Shown: positions 31,799 to 44,960 of the stretch, piece after piece
Layout of the letters: the number at the start of each line of letters is the position of its first letter
Position numbering within the stretch: position 1 is the first letter of the stretch
NCBI GenBank assembly: GCA_963573315.1
Contig: OY752150.1
Coordinates: 744,001-808,000, forward strand
Origin: Entomortierella parvispora
Taxonomy: Eukaryota; Mortierellomycota; Mortierellomycetes; Mortierellales; Mortierellaceae
Direction: 5' to 3'
Length of the DNA stretch: 64,000 nucleotides
Notes under the pieces: generated by a model
Seen by the model: the letters and a program-made list of their open reading frames with translations, nothing else
Databases searched by the model: none
Told to the model about the DNA's origin: nothing
Translations under genes and position numbers: made by a program

Positions 31799-31829
31799 TG
31801 CTTCCTTCCTTCCTTCCTTCCTTCCTTCC
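31799..31829 (+). repeat. (CTTC)n microsatellite
   Basis: About seven copies of the tetranucleotide CTTC. Confidence 0.95.
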
Positions 31830-32202
31830 TTACTCGCTCCCTTGCCCTCTCCCTCTCTCTTCTCTTTCCATTGGCTCATTCTGCCTGTGCGCATTCGTTT
31901 CGTCTTTGCCATTCATTGACCCTTCCACCACCTTGCACCATCTCTCCCCCTTCATCCCATTCTCCAACCCTCACGACCGCCACCCCCTCGACTTTTGTTT
32001 ATATACAGTACGACTGGTGCCGCCGCCTCCTCCCTATTGACGTTGCACCTGCACGATCGACAACTCCTCCTGCTCATCCGACCCCTTCTTTGGTGCTTTG
32101 CAGCGCGAGCCCTGTGCCTGAAAACAACAAATCTGGTCACTGGCACACGGTCGTTCACCCCTGTCTTTTGCCCTTCAGCACCTTCTTTCTCTCTCGTAAC
32201 TG

Positions 32203-32245
32203 ACAGACAGGCAGACAGGCAGACAGGCAGACAGGCAGACAGGCA
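32203..32245 (+). repeat. Tandem GACAGGCA repeat
   Basis: About five copies of an 8-bp unit GACAGGCA lie about 150 bp before the chitin synthase start codon. Confidence 0.9.
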
Positions 32246-32398
32246 CCTTCAGCCAGGGAACAGGCAAGCAGGAATTGCGCCCACAGCCGCCTCTTTTTTT
32301 TTTTTTCTTTCTTTTTTTTTTTTATCGTTGAGAGCCAAATCCGTATCGATTCGATCTTCCTTCCGTCCACATTTTTCCCCCACGAGAGAAAACCAATA

Positions 32399-35300
32399 AT
32401 GTTCAAAAACGCCAGCTCAAGTCCTGCAAGCACTCGTAAGAACTCTGCGCCGACGACCCCGAATCACAGTGCGGGGAATGCACGCGTAGGAGCAACTCCT
32501 TCTCAGTCCAACAACAACTTCCTGCGGCCAACGAATACCCCCAACCCTCTCCGGAATCCACTAATCCCTAATACCAGCAATGCGAGCTCTCGCAGTGGGA
32601 GTGGGAGCGATGGCACCTTGCAAATGCTGCCCCTCAACAGCCCCACGACGCCTCGAGGAGGTGGAGGAGGAGGCGCGGGAAATCAGTCCCCGGCCTTTGG
32701 AGCATCGCCTTACTCTGCAACAGCCGGCGTCTTGCGATCCGGTCTGTCCAACTCCAGTCTTCGTCCTCTTCCCAACCCCAGTGAGGAAGCACAGTTGATT
32801 CGACAACGATCTCAAGCTCAACTTCATTACGCCCAAGCACCACTAACAACCAGCTCTAGTTCACCGGCGGTCACCGGTGCCCAGAACGTCTCCTTCTCCC
32901 TGCCCATGCCCACACCCATGCCCACACCCATGCCCATGTACACGCCGCTCCAGGGACAACATCAAGGACAACAACAACACTCAGGACAGGGACCCTACGC
33001 TTTCGCATCCGGCTACGGATCTCAAACTCCTTTGAACCAACCTTCCTCCTACCCTTACTTTCCACCTCAACAACAGCAACAATACAGCCCAACCATGCAC
33101 TATGGACCTGCGCCTATTCGTCAAGCTCGACGGTACAAGACCACAAAGAAGGTGACGCTAACACAAGGAAATTTGGTCTTGGACTGTCCTGTGCCCACCA
33201 AGCTCTTGGACATTGTCCCAAGGAAGGACGAGGAAGAGTTCTCGTCGATGCGATACACGGCTGTCACCTGTGATCCGAACGAGTTTGGGAACCAAAACTA
33301 CACCTTGCGACCCAAGTTGTTGAACCGAGACACAGAGCTGTTCATTGTCATGACCATGTACAACGTAAGAAAGAAGATCCAAGACAGCGACCTTCATCGA
33401 GAAGTTTTTTTATTTTTATAGATTTATAGATGTGGTTCCTTTTGTTATTCTCGGCCACTTTTCCACTGGTGCAAATGAACAACAAACGAAACCTATCCCG
33501 ACTTACTGACACTTCCACAATTTCTATCAATACTCCTTGTCCCACAACCAATCTCGTTGTAACTCCTGACCGTTTAGGAGGACGAGGTTCTCTTTTGCCG
33601 CACCATGCACGGGGTCATGAAGAACATTTCTCACCTCGTGGCCCGAGACCGGTCCAAAACTTGGGGCCCCGAAGGTTGGAAAAAAGTCGTGGTCTGTATC
33701 GTGGCCGACGGCCGATATAAATGCAACCCACGCGTGCTCTCTGCTCTAGCCATGATGGGCGTTTATCAGGATGGAATCGCCAAAACCTCTGTCGGGGGCA
33801 AAGAGGTCCATGCTCACTTGTACGAGTATACAACTCAAATCTCGCTGGATCCCAACCTCAAAATCAAATCTGCCAACCACAAGATCCCGCCAGTCCAGAT
33901 CATGTTTTGTCTCAAGGAGAAGAACAAGAAGAAGTTGAACTCTCATCGGTGGTTCTTCAACGCGTTCGGACCGATCCTGAACCCCAATGTCTGTGTTCTC
34001 TTGGACGTGGGTACCAAACCGGGGAACACATCGATCTATCATCTCTGGAAGGCCTTTGACGTGAACAAGAACGTGGCGGGTGCCTGTGGAGAGATTTGTG
34101 CTATGACTGGACGAGGATGTTCTAACCTGTTGAACCCGTTGGTGGCTGCCCAAAACTTTGAGTACAAGATGTCAAACATTTTGGACAAGCCCATGGAATC
34201 GATCTTTGGATACATATCCGTTTTGCCTGGAGCCTTTTCCGCTTATCGATATAAGGCTCTCTTGAACGACGCCAGAGGAAATGGACCTTTAGCCTCCTAT
34301 TTCAAGGGAGAATCTCAAGGCGGTGAGATGGAAGGCATCTTTGAGGCAAACATGTACCTGGCTGAGGATCGCATCCTTTGCTTTGAATTGGTGGCGAAAC
34401 GAGGAGGGCAATGGCTTTTGAAATATGTGAAATCGGCCACGGGAGAGACTGATGTACCGGATTCAGTTCCTGAGTTCATCTCACAGAGGAGAAGATGGTT
34501 GAATGGATCCTTCTTTGCGGCGATTTACTCGTTGACGCACTCTACAAACATCTGGAGATCGGATCATAACTTTATGAGGAAGCTTTGGTTCCACGTCGAG
34601 TTCTTTTACAACTTTGTCAGCATTGTCTTTTCATGGTTCGCTTTGGTAAGATTGATATGCCTCCTGCCGCACTCACTATAGCATGTCGTTGGGAAGTCCA
34701 GGAGCAAGTGAAAAGTGGTGGACAAAAAGACTGATGCTTCTTCCGAAACCCTTTTTTTTTCTCAAACGCTATAGGGTAACCTGTACTTGACTTTTTATTT
34801 CTTGACTCGGTCTCTGTCGGATCCAACCATTGACCCCTTCGGAAATGGTTGGGGCGATAGGATCTATGAAGTGATGCGGTACTTGTATATCTTCCTCATT
34901 TGTACGCAATTCATTTGCTCCATGGGGTAAGATATCCAAAGTGAAAATGCATTGAAATATCAACAAACAGAAAACAGAGTAGATTGTCTAACATGCCCTT
35001 TTTCTCTGCTTCAAAATAGTAACCGACCTCAGGGATCCAAGGCTACTTATACAATGTCAATGCTTGCGTTCGCGATTATCATGGGCTACATGCTCTTTGC
35101 TGCGACATTGATCACCGTTAAATCGCTTCAAGCGGCGTTTGCTGTTTTGGATCCTTCGCAGGACGCGTTTCAAACATTCCAGACAATTGTCAAGAATGCG
35201 ACTTTCCGGGATATCATTCTCTCTTTGCTATCGACCTATGGACTGTATATCATCATGTCGCTGTTGTACTTTGATCCTTGGCACATGATCACAAGCTTTA

Positions 35301-36097
35301 TCCAGTACCTGTTCATGATGCCGAGCTATGTCAATATCTTGAACGTTTACGCCTTTTGTAATACGCATGACGTGAGGTAAGAATCTCTTTGTGTTCATCA
35401 TTTGGAGGATGACATTTACCTCTGTGGGATTATACCGTGCTTTGCAGACATTGTTTGTTAACGTGGATACATTCTTCCTATGAACACGTAGTTGGGGAAC
35501 CAAGGGTGACAACACGACACATTCAGACTTGGGAGATGCCAAAAAGGGTGATGGTCAAGTAGTGGAAGTTGAAGTTCCAATTACGTCCGCCGACATGTAA
35601 GCCATTGTTGGATATATTTATTAACTGACCGCAACTGTTGTACTGTCATCTTACTGAAATTTTTTGTTGAATTCATAGTAATGAGGCCTATGAAGAAGCT
35701 ATTACGGAATTATCCCACAAGGCGATCGAGGTCCATCAGTCCAGAAGCGCGGCGACGAAACAGGATGATTACTACCGTGGATTCCGTACGCGATTGGTAA
35801 TGGCTTGGATCGGATCGAATGGTATTTTGGTCGCCGTCATTTGCTCTTCTGTCATTGAGCAAAAGTTGACCATGAGTGTAAGTAGTCCCCCTTAACCGCC
35901 CTTCTCCCCTTCTCCCTTTCTCATCATTCTCTGGGTTGTTGATTTATTTCCGAGACTAATCTGTTTGTTTGCTGATTCACTCTTAGGATGGATCGAATGG
36001 CTACTTGGCCGCTATCATGTGGAGCGTGTTCGGGCTATCACTCTTCCGGTTTTTTGGAAGTATCATGTATCTGTTCTTTAGTTTGTTCAGCCATTAA
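32399..36097 (+). CDS. Chitin synthase (family GT2, class I-III division)
   Basis: Seven exons (32399-33364, 33578-34645, 34775-34926, 35020-35376, 35492-35596, 35679-35877, 35987-36097) give about 985 residues. A disordered Ser/Pro/Gln-rich N-terminus of about 240 residues precedes the chitin synthase N-terminal domain ([23 protein letters not shown]). The GT2 catalytic core follows with [41 protein letters not shown] and the QxxRW motif as [10 protein letters not shown]. The C-terminal half has about seven membrane helices; the conserved NTHDVSWGTKG block spans an exon junction. The enzyme polymerises UDP-GlcNAc into chitin at the plasma membrane. There is no myosin motor domain, so it is not class V/VII. 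The N-terminal tail probably carries regulatory phosphorylation sites (inference). Confidence 0.94.
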
Positions 36098-36737
36098 AAA
36101 GCAAGATATAACGCCCCCTACCCTCCTTCATTGTTTGTCCAGGACCGACAGGTGCGGTCTGACCAATAGCTCATTTATTACTTGCTCTCTCTCTGTCTCT
36201 CTCTGTCTCTCTTCCTGCCTCCTGTTTGAAGAGGACAAAGGAATCAACAATGTTCGTTTGCTGATGTTCAACTCTAATTTCTAGCCGAGTCATCCCCAAT
36301 ATATATCTCTCTACCTCCCGGGCACAAGGCACTGGTTAAGGTCTTCATTGTCATAACTTTTTTTTTGTTTAATTTCTTGGTCCATTTCAAAAAAAAATTG
36401 AGTGAGATGAAAAACGGAGAGGAACGACAGAATCATATCATTAAAATTACTGTACAAGGAGAGGGAAGTGAGAAGCGGAGGTGGGTATACATGAAAAATA
36501 AACAAGGCGAGGAGTAGGAGGATTTGTCGAAAGGGTTGGAAAGAAGGGAGGGAGGGATCATCGTCACCCAAAAAGAAGGAACAGGAAACTAAAATAAAAA
36601 AGAAAGGAAGAGACGATGAACTGGAGGAGGGGCCGGGGAGATGATAATAGGATGACAATGCGAGAAGGAAAAAAAAAAATAAAAAGACTCTATTACTACG
36701 TGGATATCAACCCATCCTTTTTGTGTCCCTTTTGTTT
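36098..36737. other. Convergent intergenic region, chitin synthase / DUF3712 gene
   Basis: This holds the 3' flanks of two converging genes. A/T-rich stretches and AATAAA-like signals occur on both strands (for example AAATAAACAAGG near 36495 and AAATAAAAAGAC near 36679). A TCTCTCTGTCTCTC repeat lies at about 36187-36215. No gene was seen. Confidence 0.5.
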
Positions 36738-39700
36738 TTACAGGGTGGGGAAAGGAGGAGTAACACCCTCATCGGCAGCGAGCTTGTTGATCACAGCCTG
36801 GAGCCAGGCCTGCACCACAGTTGGGTCGGTGCTTGCAGGCGTGGTACCATCAGTGGCAGCAACAACAGCGCGCTTGGCAACAGGGGCAGCTGCCGTGGCA
36901 GAGTTCTCGGGCGTAGTCGACGTTGTGGGCTCGGCAGCAGCGTGCGACGTCGTGGTAGCGGCAGCGGCCTCAGTCGTAGCAGCAGTGGTGGCGGTGGTGG
37001 GAGCAGCGGCATCGGTGGTGACCGGGGCAGTGGCAGTAGCTGTGGATGCAACACCGGAGGCAGTGGCAGTCGACGAAGCACTTGGACCTCCCAATGCTGC
37101 AGGCAAGGCACTCGCGGGGATCTGTCCACCGACCTGGACGGCAAATACGGCGACATCCTGGGTGTAGGCGACGTTTCCAAGGTAACCATCGGAACCGCCG
37201 ACCTGGGCAACAATCGTCGACGTGATCTTGAAGGGCACGTCCTCGGTTTCGCCAAAGAGCAAGAGGGGGTAAGTCAACATGAAGGGCACAAGCACACTCA
37301 AGAAACCAATACCGGCGGGGGAGGTCATGGTCACGGAGCCCGACAACACCGAGGATTTGGCGGGAATCGTCAGACCGACAGTCTGGTTGACCACACCAAA
37401 GTCCATTCCGTTCCATTGGCAGTTGGCAGACATGCTGTCGATGTAGAGGGGAGTGTCGAAGGGGTTGTACATCATGACCTGAACAGGCGTGGTGCGAGGC
37501 TGGGTCATCTGCAACATGTTCAACAGGCCGGGCTCAGCATGAGAACCATTCGCAATGAGCAGGTCAGTGATACCCGTGATGGAAGACGACACCTGAACCG
37601 AGGCCATGGCCTCTTGCAAGGACGCGATCGTGGTCGAATCACTGCCACCAGCAATACTGAGGGTGAAGGTGGCACCGGAAACGTAACCGCTCAAGAAGGC
37701 ATCACGGATCTGACTGTTGGTAGGAGCCAACTGGAAGACAGCAGGGAGAGTGTTGTTTCCAGGAGCAAGGACCATGTTGGCCACGACGGCCTTACCCATG
37801 GCATTGCCCGCATAGCTCACATCGAACGACACTTGACCGACCTTGACTGTCAAGCCAGAGGGGTTCTGGAGAACGACGTTCTGGTGGATCTCGAGGTAGT
37901 CAGCAGTGCCTCCGGTAATGGAAACATCGGTGATGCCAGCACCACCGGCGTTGAGATTCATACCGGCCAGGGTGGACTGGACAGAGACGGCAACACCGGG
38001 GATAGTAATAGCTCCGGCAGCAGTGTCGGCAACAGTGTCAGCGGTACCAGCCAAGTAGAATTGGACACCGGGGCCGGTGGTCAAGACCTTGGAGAAGGCA
38101 TTGAACATGTCATGAGCATCCTCATAGACCGTCAAGGGCTGGTTGGTGTAGGCAGTCTGGAGGAGACCGGCGCTGACGGTAGTAGCGGGTCCGAGAGGCA
38201 ACTGCAAGTTGGCGACGTTGCTTCCCTGGGGCAATTGAATGTTCATGTTCTCAGAGACCTGAGTGATGCTCAAGGGGAAGGCAAAAGGAATGTGGTAGGT
38301 AGCCTCAATGTCATTAGAAGATGTCATGACAGTGTAAGCATCAGGGCCAGTGAAGTCCAAGGTCATGGTCTTGAGAGTGATACCAGTGATGATATCCTGT
38401 TTGCCGAGACTGGGGAGCGAGACGTTCATGGTCAAGGTTGAGAAGGCAGAGCTCAACCACGAGACGGGTCCACTAGCAGGGGTGACAGACTGACCCTGAA
38501 CGATCAAGTTGGGGCTACCACCGTTCAAGGCAAGGCGGAACATGTCACCGAGAGCATTGAGACCGGCCTCGGAGGTCTGCTTGGTCAATGTGCCCTCCAT
38601 GGAGACAGGAGTTTCCGCGTTGGGCAAAAGGCTGAGACCAACAGTCTGGACAAAACCAATGTTCTGACCCTCGAAGATGTTGGTGAACTGAACAGTACCC
38701 ATCTCAATACCAACATTGGAGGGGTTGGGGAGAGTAGCGTTCAAGACCAAATGGATACCATCGGGATCGTTCGAGGGCAAGTCATACTTGGTGATGACCA
38801 GACCCTGGAGACCGTTGAAGCCCTTGAGGGTGACAGTCTTTGTCATGCTGATGTTGGGGATAGGGGCACCCATGGCGACGACAGTCATGTTCTCGGCAGT
38901 GACGAGCCAGTCAAAGGACTCGGCCTTGAGGGAGTAGCCGACAAAGTCGCCCATGTTGGCACTGCTCGTGACATGGAATGGCACGTTGGTCAACTGGAGA
39001 ACGGCACCAACATCGGCCGTGGCAGAGACAGTGGGCATGGCAATCAAACCGATGGAAGAGTTGGAGCCACCATTGACCCAGGAAACGGTGGAGCCGCTTC
39101 CGAACTCGATTTGGGCATCGAATGGACCCGTGTTGGCAATCAATCCGTTAATGTTGGTGGTAAAGTCGGTCTCGGCAGGGCTGTTGATCATCACACTGGA
39201 GAAGCTCAGCGTGGCCAGGTTGACGATCGACTGGGCAATGGGGGTTCCGACAATGGGGAGGAGCTTCAAGATAGTATCATCGGTGGCAGTTGGAACGCCG
39301 TTCTGAGTCAAGGTCAAGGAGGTTGCATACTCGCCAACGAGAACGTCGACAGTCATGGAGACATCGACCTTGAGGTTCTTCATGGCAGCAGTGACGAACG
39401 TAGGAAGGTTGAAACCGGCGAATACCGAGGAGGGGATGCTGATCGTGGGGTCATTGGCCATCTGTCCGAGAGCGACAATGGGGGCAGAGTCCAGGTTGTT
39501 GACCTTGGCCTGATCAACCATCAAGCTGATCAGCGAGTCAATAGCCAGGTTCATGGTCAAGGGCAAGGGCTGGGAGACTTGCTGGGTCATTGCGCCGACG
39601 GAGATGGTGGTCGAGGGAAGGTCAATGGAACCGAGAGCGCGTCCGTTATAGTTGACAGTAGACTTGATGGATGTGATGGTCAAGCCAGTGCCGAAGGGGT

Positions 39701-41875
39701 TGTTGACAGTGACCGTAGCCATGGCAACACCAGTGGCACCAGTGTTATCGAGGATAGTCAAGGCAGTGCCCAAGAGGAGCTGGGCAGGGTTACCAGGCAT
39801 GTTGGACTGGAGCTGGACATCCGCCAAACCGGCGGCCAAGGGAGCAATAGCAGAGGAAGAAGCGGAACCAAAGATATCGACGACCGAGACCTGGTTGGTC
39901 ATGTACTGCTGCAAGAGTGCTTGACCTCCGGCAGTGCCGGTGGGGGTGAAGAGAGCGCCAGCAGTGCGGATGTTCTGGCCGGGGACAAGATCCAAGGTGG
40001 GGAAAATGACGGTTCCGACATTGTCGCCCTGGTATTGCATCGTGAAGGTGACGACAGCAGTATCACCCACACCAGTATCGATCGAAAGCTGACTAGGGTT
40101 GACCATGGTCAAATTCAAGGCGATTTGGAGGCCGGAGGGGATACCACCGATGACGGTCAAACTGTTAATAACAGTGGGGTCGGTCTTGAGGCCCTGGAGA
40201 CCAGACAAGGAGACATCAGACTTGAAGGGGATACCAGTGATACGAACTTCTCCAACAGGGGTCTGGGCAACAGTGCCAGCAATACCAGAAACGCCGAAAG
40301 CCTGGCTCGAACCAACGGTCAACTTGTTGACAAAGTCATCAAAGTCGGGGTAGCAATCAGGGAGGACGGCAAAGGGAGTGGGAGGAAGAGCAAAGTTGAT
40401 AGCAGTGCCATTGGCACCCGCGGTGGTGACGGATGGACCCCACTGGTCGTCGTTGATGTTGGCAATGGTCTTGTTGTTGTAAATAACCGTCATGTTGTTC
40501 TGGACCTGAGTGACATTGATGCTGAATCCGAAGGGCATCTGGAAACCAGCAACGACGCCAGGCGAGTTGGCAAGAGGAGCGTAGGCATCGGTATTGGTCC
40601 AGTTCATACCCATGGGGCCGAGACTGATGGACTGGATAATGTTCAAAGGACCAGGGGCCTGAAGACCAACATTAAGGACCATGGACTTGAGACCAGCCGA
40701 GAGCCAACCAACCTCGTTGACACCGTCGGGCAAGACGGAAACACCGCGAGCAGTGGTGATGGAGTTCTGGCCACCAATGTAAGCAGAGAACAAAGCACTG
40801 TGGACACGAATATCATCGAGTCAGTTAATGAGCTCTACAGAAACATGAGAGACGAATATCACAAAAAAGAAAAAAAAAAAAAGGTACCTGAGAGTGGCAA
40901 GACCTTCAGGAGTAGTCTGAGGGAACATTGTACCAGTCAAGTTCAGGATGGAAGGAGCACCTCCAGCAATGGAGGCTCCAGTGGCCTTGACTTGACCGAG
41001 CTGGGTGCCGTTGAAAGCAATGTCGAGGACAAGAGTTCCAAGGGTGACTCCGATTGGCGAAGGGTTGTTCATCTGAGTGTCAATGACCAGGTTAATACCT
41101 TGCCCGGGGGCAGCATCTGAGGGGAGGTCAAACTTGAGAATCTGGACATCGGGGAACCCAGCCATGCCCTTGACTACAAGGTCCTTGTTGAGGTCCAAGT
41201 TCTGGACTGTGCGGCCGAGGGCCTTGAGAGTGATCTTGGACTTCAGTGTCCAAGTAAACTCGGCATTGTTCATCTTATAGGGGGAAGAATACGACGCGTT
41301 TTTGTGTGTGAGTACGAGCGAGCAACACACGATGCAATCTGTGCCAAGAAAAAAAGATGGCCTACCATATCAGCAGAGAAGGAGCCAAAGGCAGCTTGAT
41401 CGTTGATGCTGAAGGGAGAGCCAGCAACGAGCTTGCCGCTTCCCCCGCTAACCTTGGTGTCAGGCAAAACCATGGATCCAAGCAAGGTGTTGTTGTAGTA
41501 GACATCAATAGGTTCAGGGAACTGAATTGTAGCCGAGAAGGGACCAGTGTTACCCAACTTGCCATCCATAGTCATGGTCAAGCTCGTGTTGGTGGGGTTA
41601 GTGATCTGGATGCTGCTGAAGGACATGCTACTCTTGTTCAAGATCGTTTGCGCGATCTTGGGCAAGATCACGAAAAGGGCTATTGGCACCGCAACGGCGA
41701 CAATGATCACAGTCATGATAGCACAAAAGATCCAGTACTTGCGCCTCTTGTAAAAAGGGCGAGTCTGGGGCTTTGTGACCTCGTCGTATTCTTCAAACTC
41801 TTGGTAGTCCTCTTCGCGTTCGTCATAAGGCAGGTTCTCGACCTCGTGAGAGGGAGTACCATTGTTTGTTGCCAT
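36738..41875 (-). CDS. Very large DUF3712-type membrane protein (Tag1-like)
   Basis: Three exons (41366-41875, 40888-41273, 36738-40797) give about 1651 residues. An acidic cytoplasmic N-terminus (about 45 residues) is followed by RRKYW and one transmembrane helix at about 50-72, then a long luminal or external part. That part is made of repeated beta-rich segments of one style: phrases such as ITNPTNTSLTMTMDG, GLQITLNLTMVNPS-like strings, LSGLQGLKTD and VTMQNPFGT-like strings recur with N-glycosylation sites. They match DUF3712 units, related to yeast Tag1, a vacuolar membrane protein of about half this length that helps end autophagy. A Thr/Ala-rich stalk lies near residues 1530-1610. Orthology to Tag1 is suggestive only. 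Strong codon bias produces long open frames on the opposite strand, which I discount. Confidence 0.82.
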
Positions 41876-42564
41876 TGGAGAAGTGGTGGATATATGTGGT
41901 GATGAGCGAGTCGATTAGGGGTTGAAGGGGAAGAAGAGATGTGAGAGGATGAACGGGAGGGTGAGGGTCGTGTCCTTTGGCTGTCTGAGGTGAAGATGTT
42001 GGTCAAGGGGAGGATGGGATCGTTGAATGGAAGTGTGCAGTGGACCGGGGGGACAAGAAGGGCGACAACAGCAGCAACAAAGGAAGAAAGGGAGACAAGC
42101 GACAAGGGAAGAGAGGAAAAGAGGACTCCGATGTGGGAGAGGCAGGGGATTTAAATACAGTAATCGAGGTGGAGAAAGAAGGCCTCTGTCCGAGAGCCGT
42201 GGGGGGAGGGGGAAAGAAGTGGAGGCGCGAGTGGAGCGAGAGGAAGGCCGAAGGCGACGCAGCGGAGCAAGAAATGGAATGGTCCAAAATGGACCCATGG
42301 ACCCCTGTGAAGAGCCACGGCACAAAGTATAATGGCGGATAGGGTTGGTTGAATTGGTAGACGGACCGTAAAGTATTCAATTGTAGGCAGGCTCTGAGAG
42401 CCACTGGGTGATGATGACAGCGAGAAAGGGAAGCGGCCTTGTCTGCTGCTGGCACAGGCAGGTTGCAACTGTTGAGAGCAGAGCATGACAGCGTGTCGAG
42501 AGGAGGGACTGAATGACACAGATCGGGACTGAATGGAGTCCGTTTGGGTTTACTTTTTATTTCA
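41876..42564. promoter_or_regulatory. 5' region of the DUF3712 gene, purine-rich on the plus strand
   Basis: The plus strand is G/A-rich (about 42040-42290), giving a C/T-rich leader on the coding strand for the minus gene. Open frames here are low complexity and unsupported. Confidence 0.5.
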
Positions 42565-42695
42565 TTACACTGGCGCGCACTTGCGAATGACAGCGAATTG
42601 AATAAGCCGAAAAATAACAGCAACAGCTGAGAAAAGGTTCATGAGCGACCACAGCGGCGACTTGTAGGATTGACTAACTGGCTTGCCTGCTGCTG
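42565..42695 (-). CDS. Possible 3' exon of a small membrane protein
   Basis: A minus-strand frame reads GKPVSQSYKSPLWSLMN followed by a hydrophobic stretch (LFSAVAVIFRLIQFAVI) and a stop. An AAATAAAA poly-A-like signal follows a few bases after the stop. A CAG acceptor just upstream (about 42697) would make this a terminal exon, but I cannot find its first exon. The KSPLWSL plus single-helix layout is faintly like SelK-type small ER membrane proteins; that resemblance is weak. It could also be a chance frame. Confidence 0.3.
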
Positions 42696-44810
42696 GCCTC
42701 AGGAGTTGGTTGTTGTTATTCCGCTTTATCATTGTGGTGGTATCCAAACATCCGGGGAGAATCGACCATTCAGCAGCTTTCCCCGTTGTTTGTTCGTTCC
42801 TGATTTCTTCTTGGTAGCGTTGTTGTCTATTATTACTCGCGGGTTACATTGGATAACACTCTTCTTGGTTTCTGCAAAGTTGCCGGTTGCCATATGGCAG
42901 TCCTTCGGGTGTAGGTGATATGTGCAATCGATCGACAACAGAGTGCAGGTCCCCAACTGCGCTCTTCACTGCCAGATAGGATGCAAAGGCCGCACAGGAG
43001 AAGGCAAGCCCACGCCTGCATTCGCAACCCAATGCGCTACGATGTCTCTCAACAATGGGTCAGAAGACACGTAAGAATCCAACGGTCCATCACGCTACAA
43101 TGATGGCAGGTATCTCTTTCCTCCGGCGACTACATATGTCCGTCCAAAGAAAAACCTTCTTTCACACAAAAGGTTTCCAATCCCCTTCCGCCTGCAATTC
43201 ACATCGCCTTCTTTGGATAACATGCCATCTCTCATTAGCAAACGACCGATACCTCTCTCCCTCAGTTTTGACTTTACTCCTTGACATGTTTTTTTTCCGA
43301 TGGTGCCTGAAAAATGTGTGTTTGCAATTTTTTCCTCTTTAGCGCGATCCAGACAAACAAAGCAAACCGCCCCAACGCAAGAGCAGGCCCTGAAGCATCA
43401 TTCCCTTTGTTTTTTTGCCATCTTTCTGCATTGGCGACACAAAATACTAGCCGCAAGGGTGAACGTAATGATATGAACCACGCCCTGAACACAAGAAAAA
43501 AAAAGAGGGATCATTGTTGAAGCCCAATGCACCCAATAAAGAAAAACTTGTTTACGAGCCGGCTCTTCCTCCATGGTCTATTGTTTGTTGCACACAGACG
43601 TGAAAAAGGTCGCCATTTATTTTTGTTCCTTGAAGAGCAGTAGAGGGGCTTGACAAACAAAACTGTTTATCTATCGGGTCGAACATGTGTCAACGAGAAA
43701 AGCTCGCTCTTTTTACATGCGAAGGGGGGGATTCCTCTTGGTGCAAAGCATAGCAAGATAACCGGAATTGAGAAAGAACCCCACGAAGAGAGGAAGAAGA
43801 AACACAGGTACGCGTGCTAGGTCCCAGTTTTTTGAAGGCACAATCACCTCTTGTTTGATGACACCAACCCAACCAAGGTTAAGAGACCAGAACAACCCCC
43901 CACACCATTTTTCACAAGAAAATACAAGGGGGGCGTCGGCCGCCCTGCCCCTCACTGGAGAAAAGATTGAGCGAAGGCTTGAAGTGACAACCCAAACAAA
44001 GGTCATGACTGAGAGGAATCAACAGAGAGAATGTGGAGAAGGAAACAACAAAAAAGGAGGACCGAGAGTCGATGAAAAGAAGACAGCCAATCCTTCACAC
44101 TGCCGTTGCGAGGAGGGACAGCCACAACAGGGACCAGGCACAATTGGGACAACCGCGACTTTCCCTTCACCTTTCATCTTTTCCAACGGAGAGCTCTCTC
44201 TCTCTTGTTTTTTATCTTTTTGGCTTCTGCCCACTTGACCATGGCCCAATCACTGTCTGGAGACGCTCTCCTGATAACTCCTCCACCACATCGGTGCTCT
44301 TTCCCTCAGCAAGTGGCAGGCCATTATTGACGGCACACGACACCGCTGCTCCTTTTTTTAGTGCCAACCTTTCAGGTAAGTTGGATTTTGGATTTTCTCA
44401 ACCGAACTGAAGGAGGGGAACTTGTCGTTTGCTTTGTTTCTTTTTTTTTTCTCTTTCGCTCAAGGCACAGCCATCACTTTTGGTCCTTTTTTAATTTGAT
44501 GTCTCTCGGTTCTGGGGGAGCACAAGAAGCAATCCTCACAACATGATGCGGGAACAAGAATGACATCGAAACAAACTCATAGTTAATGGTGTTTGGGTCA
44601 CAAAGGTGTCCTGACCCCCCTTCTTCGGTCGTGGCGTGCATGCACTGTAAAAAAAGCACACAACGCTACGCCAGAACGGAACGGCTCAAGCAACTAGCTC
44701 TCTCGCTAGCGTCAAAGAGTCATCCATTGGTTCCTCTACATATAAAAATATCAACAATCGAGCAAGATGAACCTCACTCTGCCATTCTTGATGTTTATTA
44801 CTTGTTTGCC

Positions 44811-44960
44811 TGCAACTGATCGGCAGGGATCTGGGCGTGCACTTGTCGCAGCCATTGGTACAAAGACAAGGAGCCGAGGATGCAACGCGTCTCTCCATGG
44901 GCCATGATCTCCCCCCAGCTGCTGCGTTTGAAATACTCTTGTGGTGAGCATCTCTCCGAT
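44811..44960 (-). CDS. Possible C-terminal coding exon, unknown protein
   Basis: A minus-strand frame reads EYFKRSSWGEIMAHGETR, then CILGSLSLYQWLRQVHAQIP and DQLQANK before tandem TAA TAA stops. The composition is that of an ordinary amphipathic protein, unlike neighbouring noise. There is no in-frame ATG, so it would be a 3' exon with an acceptor near 44942; upstream exons were not found. A frame with an ATG at about 44982 overlaps it and reads less convincingly. Confidence 0.3.

Larger units (their letters stand above)
31153..32398. promoter_or_regulatory. Intergenic region upstream of chitin synthase, microsatellite rich
   Basis: The 1.2 kb between the transporter stop and the chitin synthase start carries (CTTG)n at about 31602-31634, (CTTC)n at about 31799-31829, a GACAGGCA tandem at about 32203-32245 and T-rich tracts at about 32291-32325. 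No coding region is supported. A long C/T-rich leader leads into the ATG at 32399. Confidence 0.65.

Noticed and set aside
36723-41120. Very long plus-strand open frames (572 and 789 codons) opposite the DUF3712 gene
   Set aside because: They are Gly/Ser/Asp/His-rich shadows of the biased codon use of the minus-strand gene, and they run across its exon-intron junctions without any family signature.
42565-42695. Selenoprotein K assignment
   Set aside because: Only the single-helix layout and a KSP-W pattern are reminiscent. No UGA-Sec context or first exon was found, so no name is given.
43768-44238. 156-codon plus-strand frame
   Set aside because: Mixed low-complexity composition, no splice logic and no recognisable motif.
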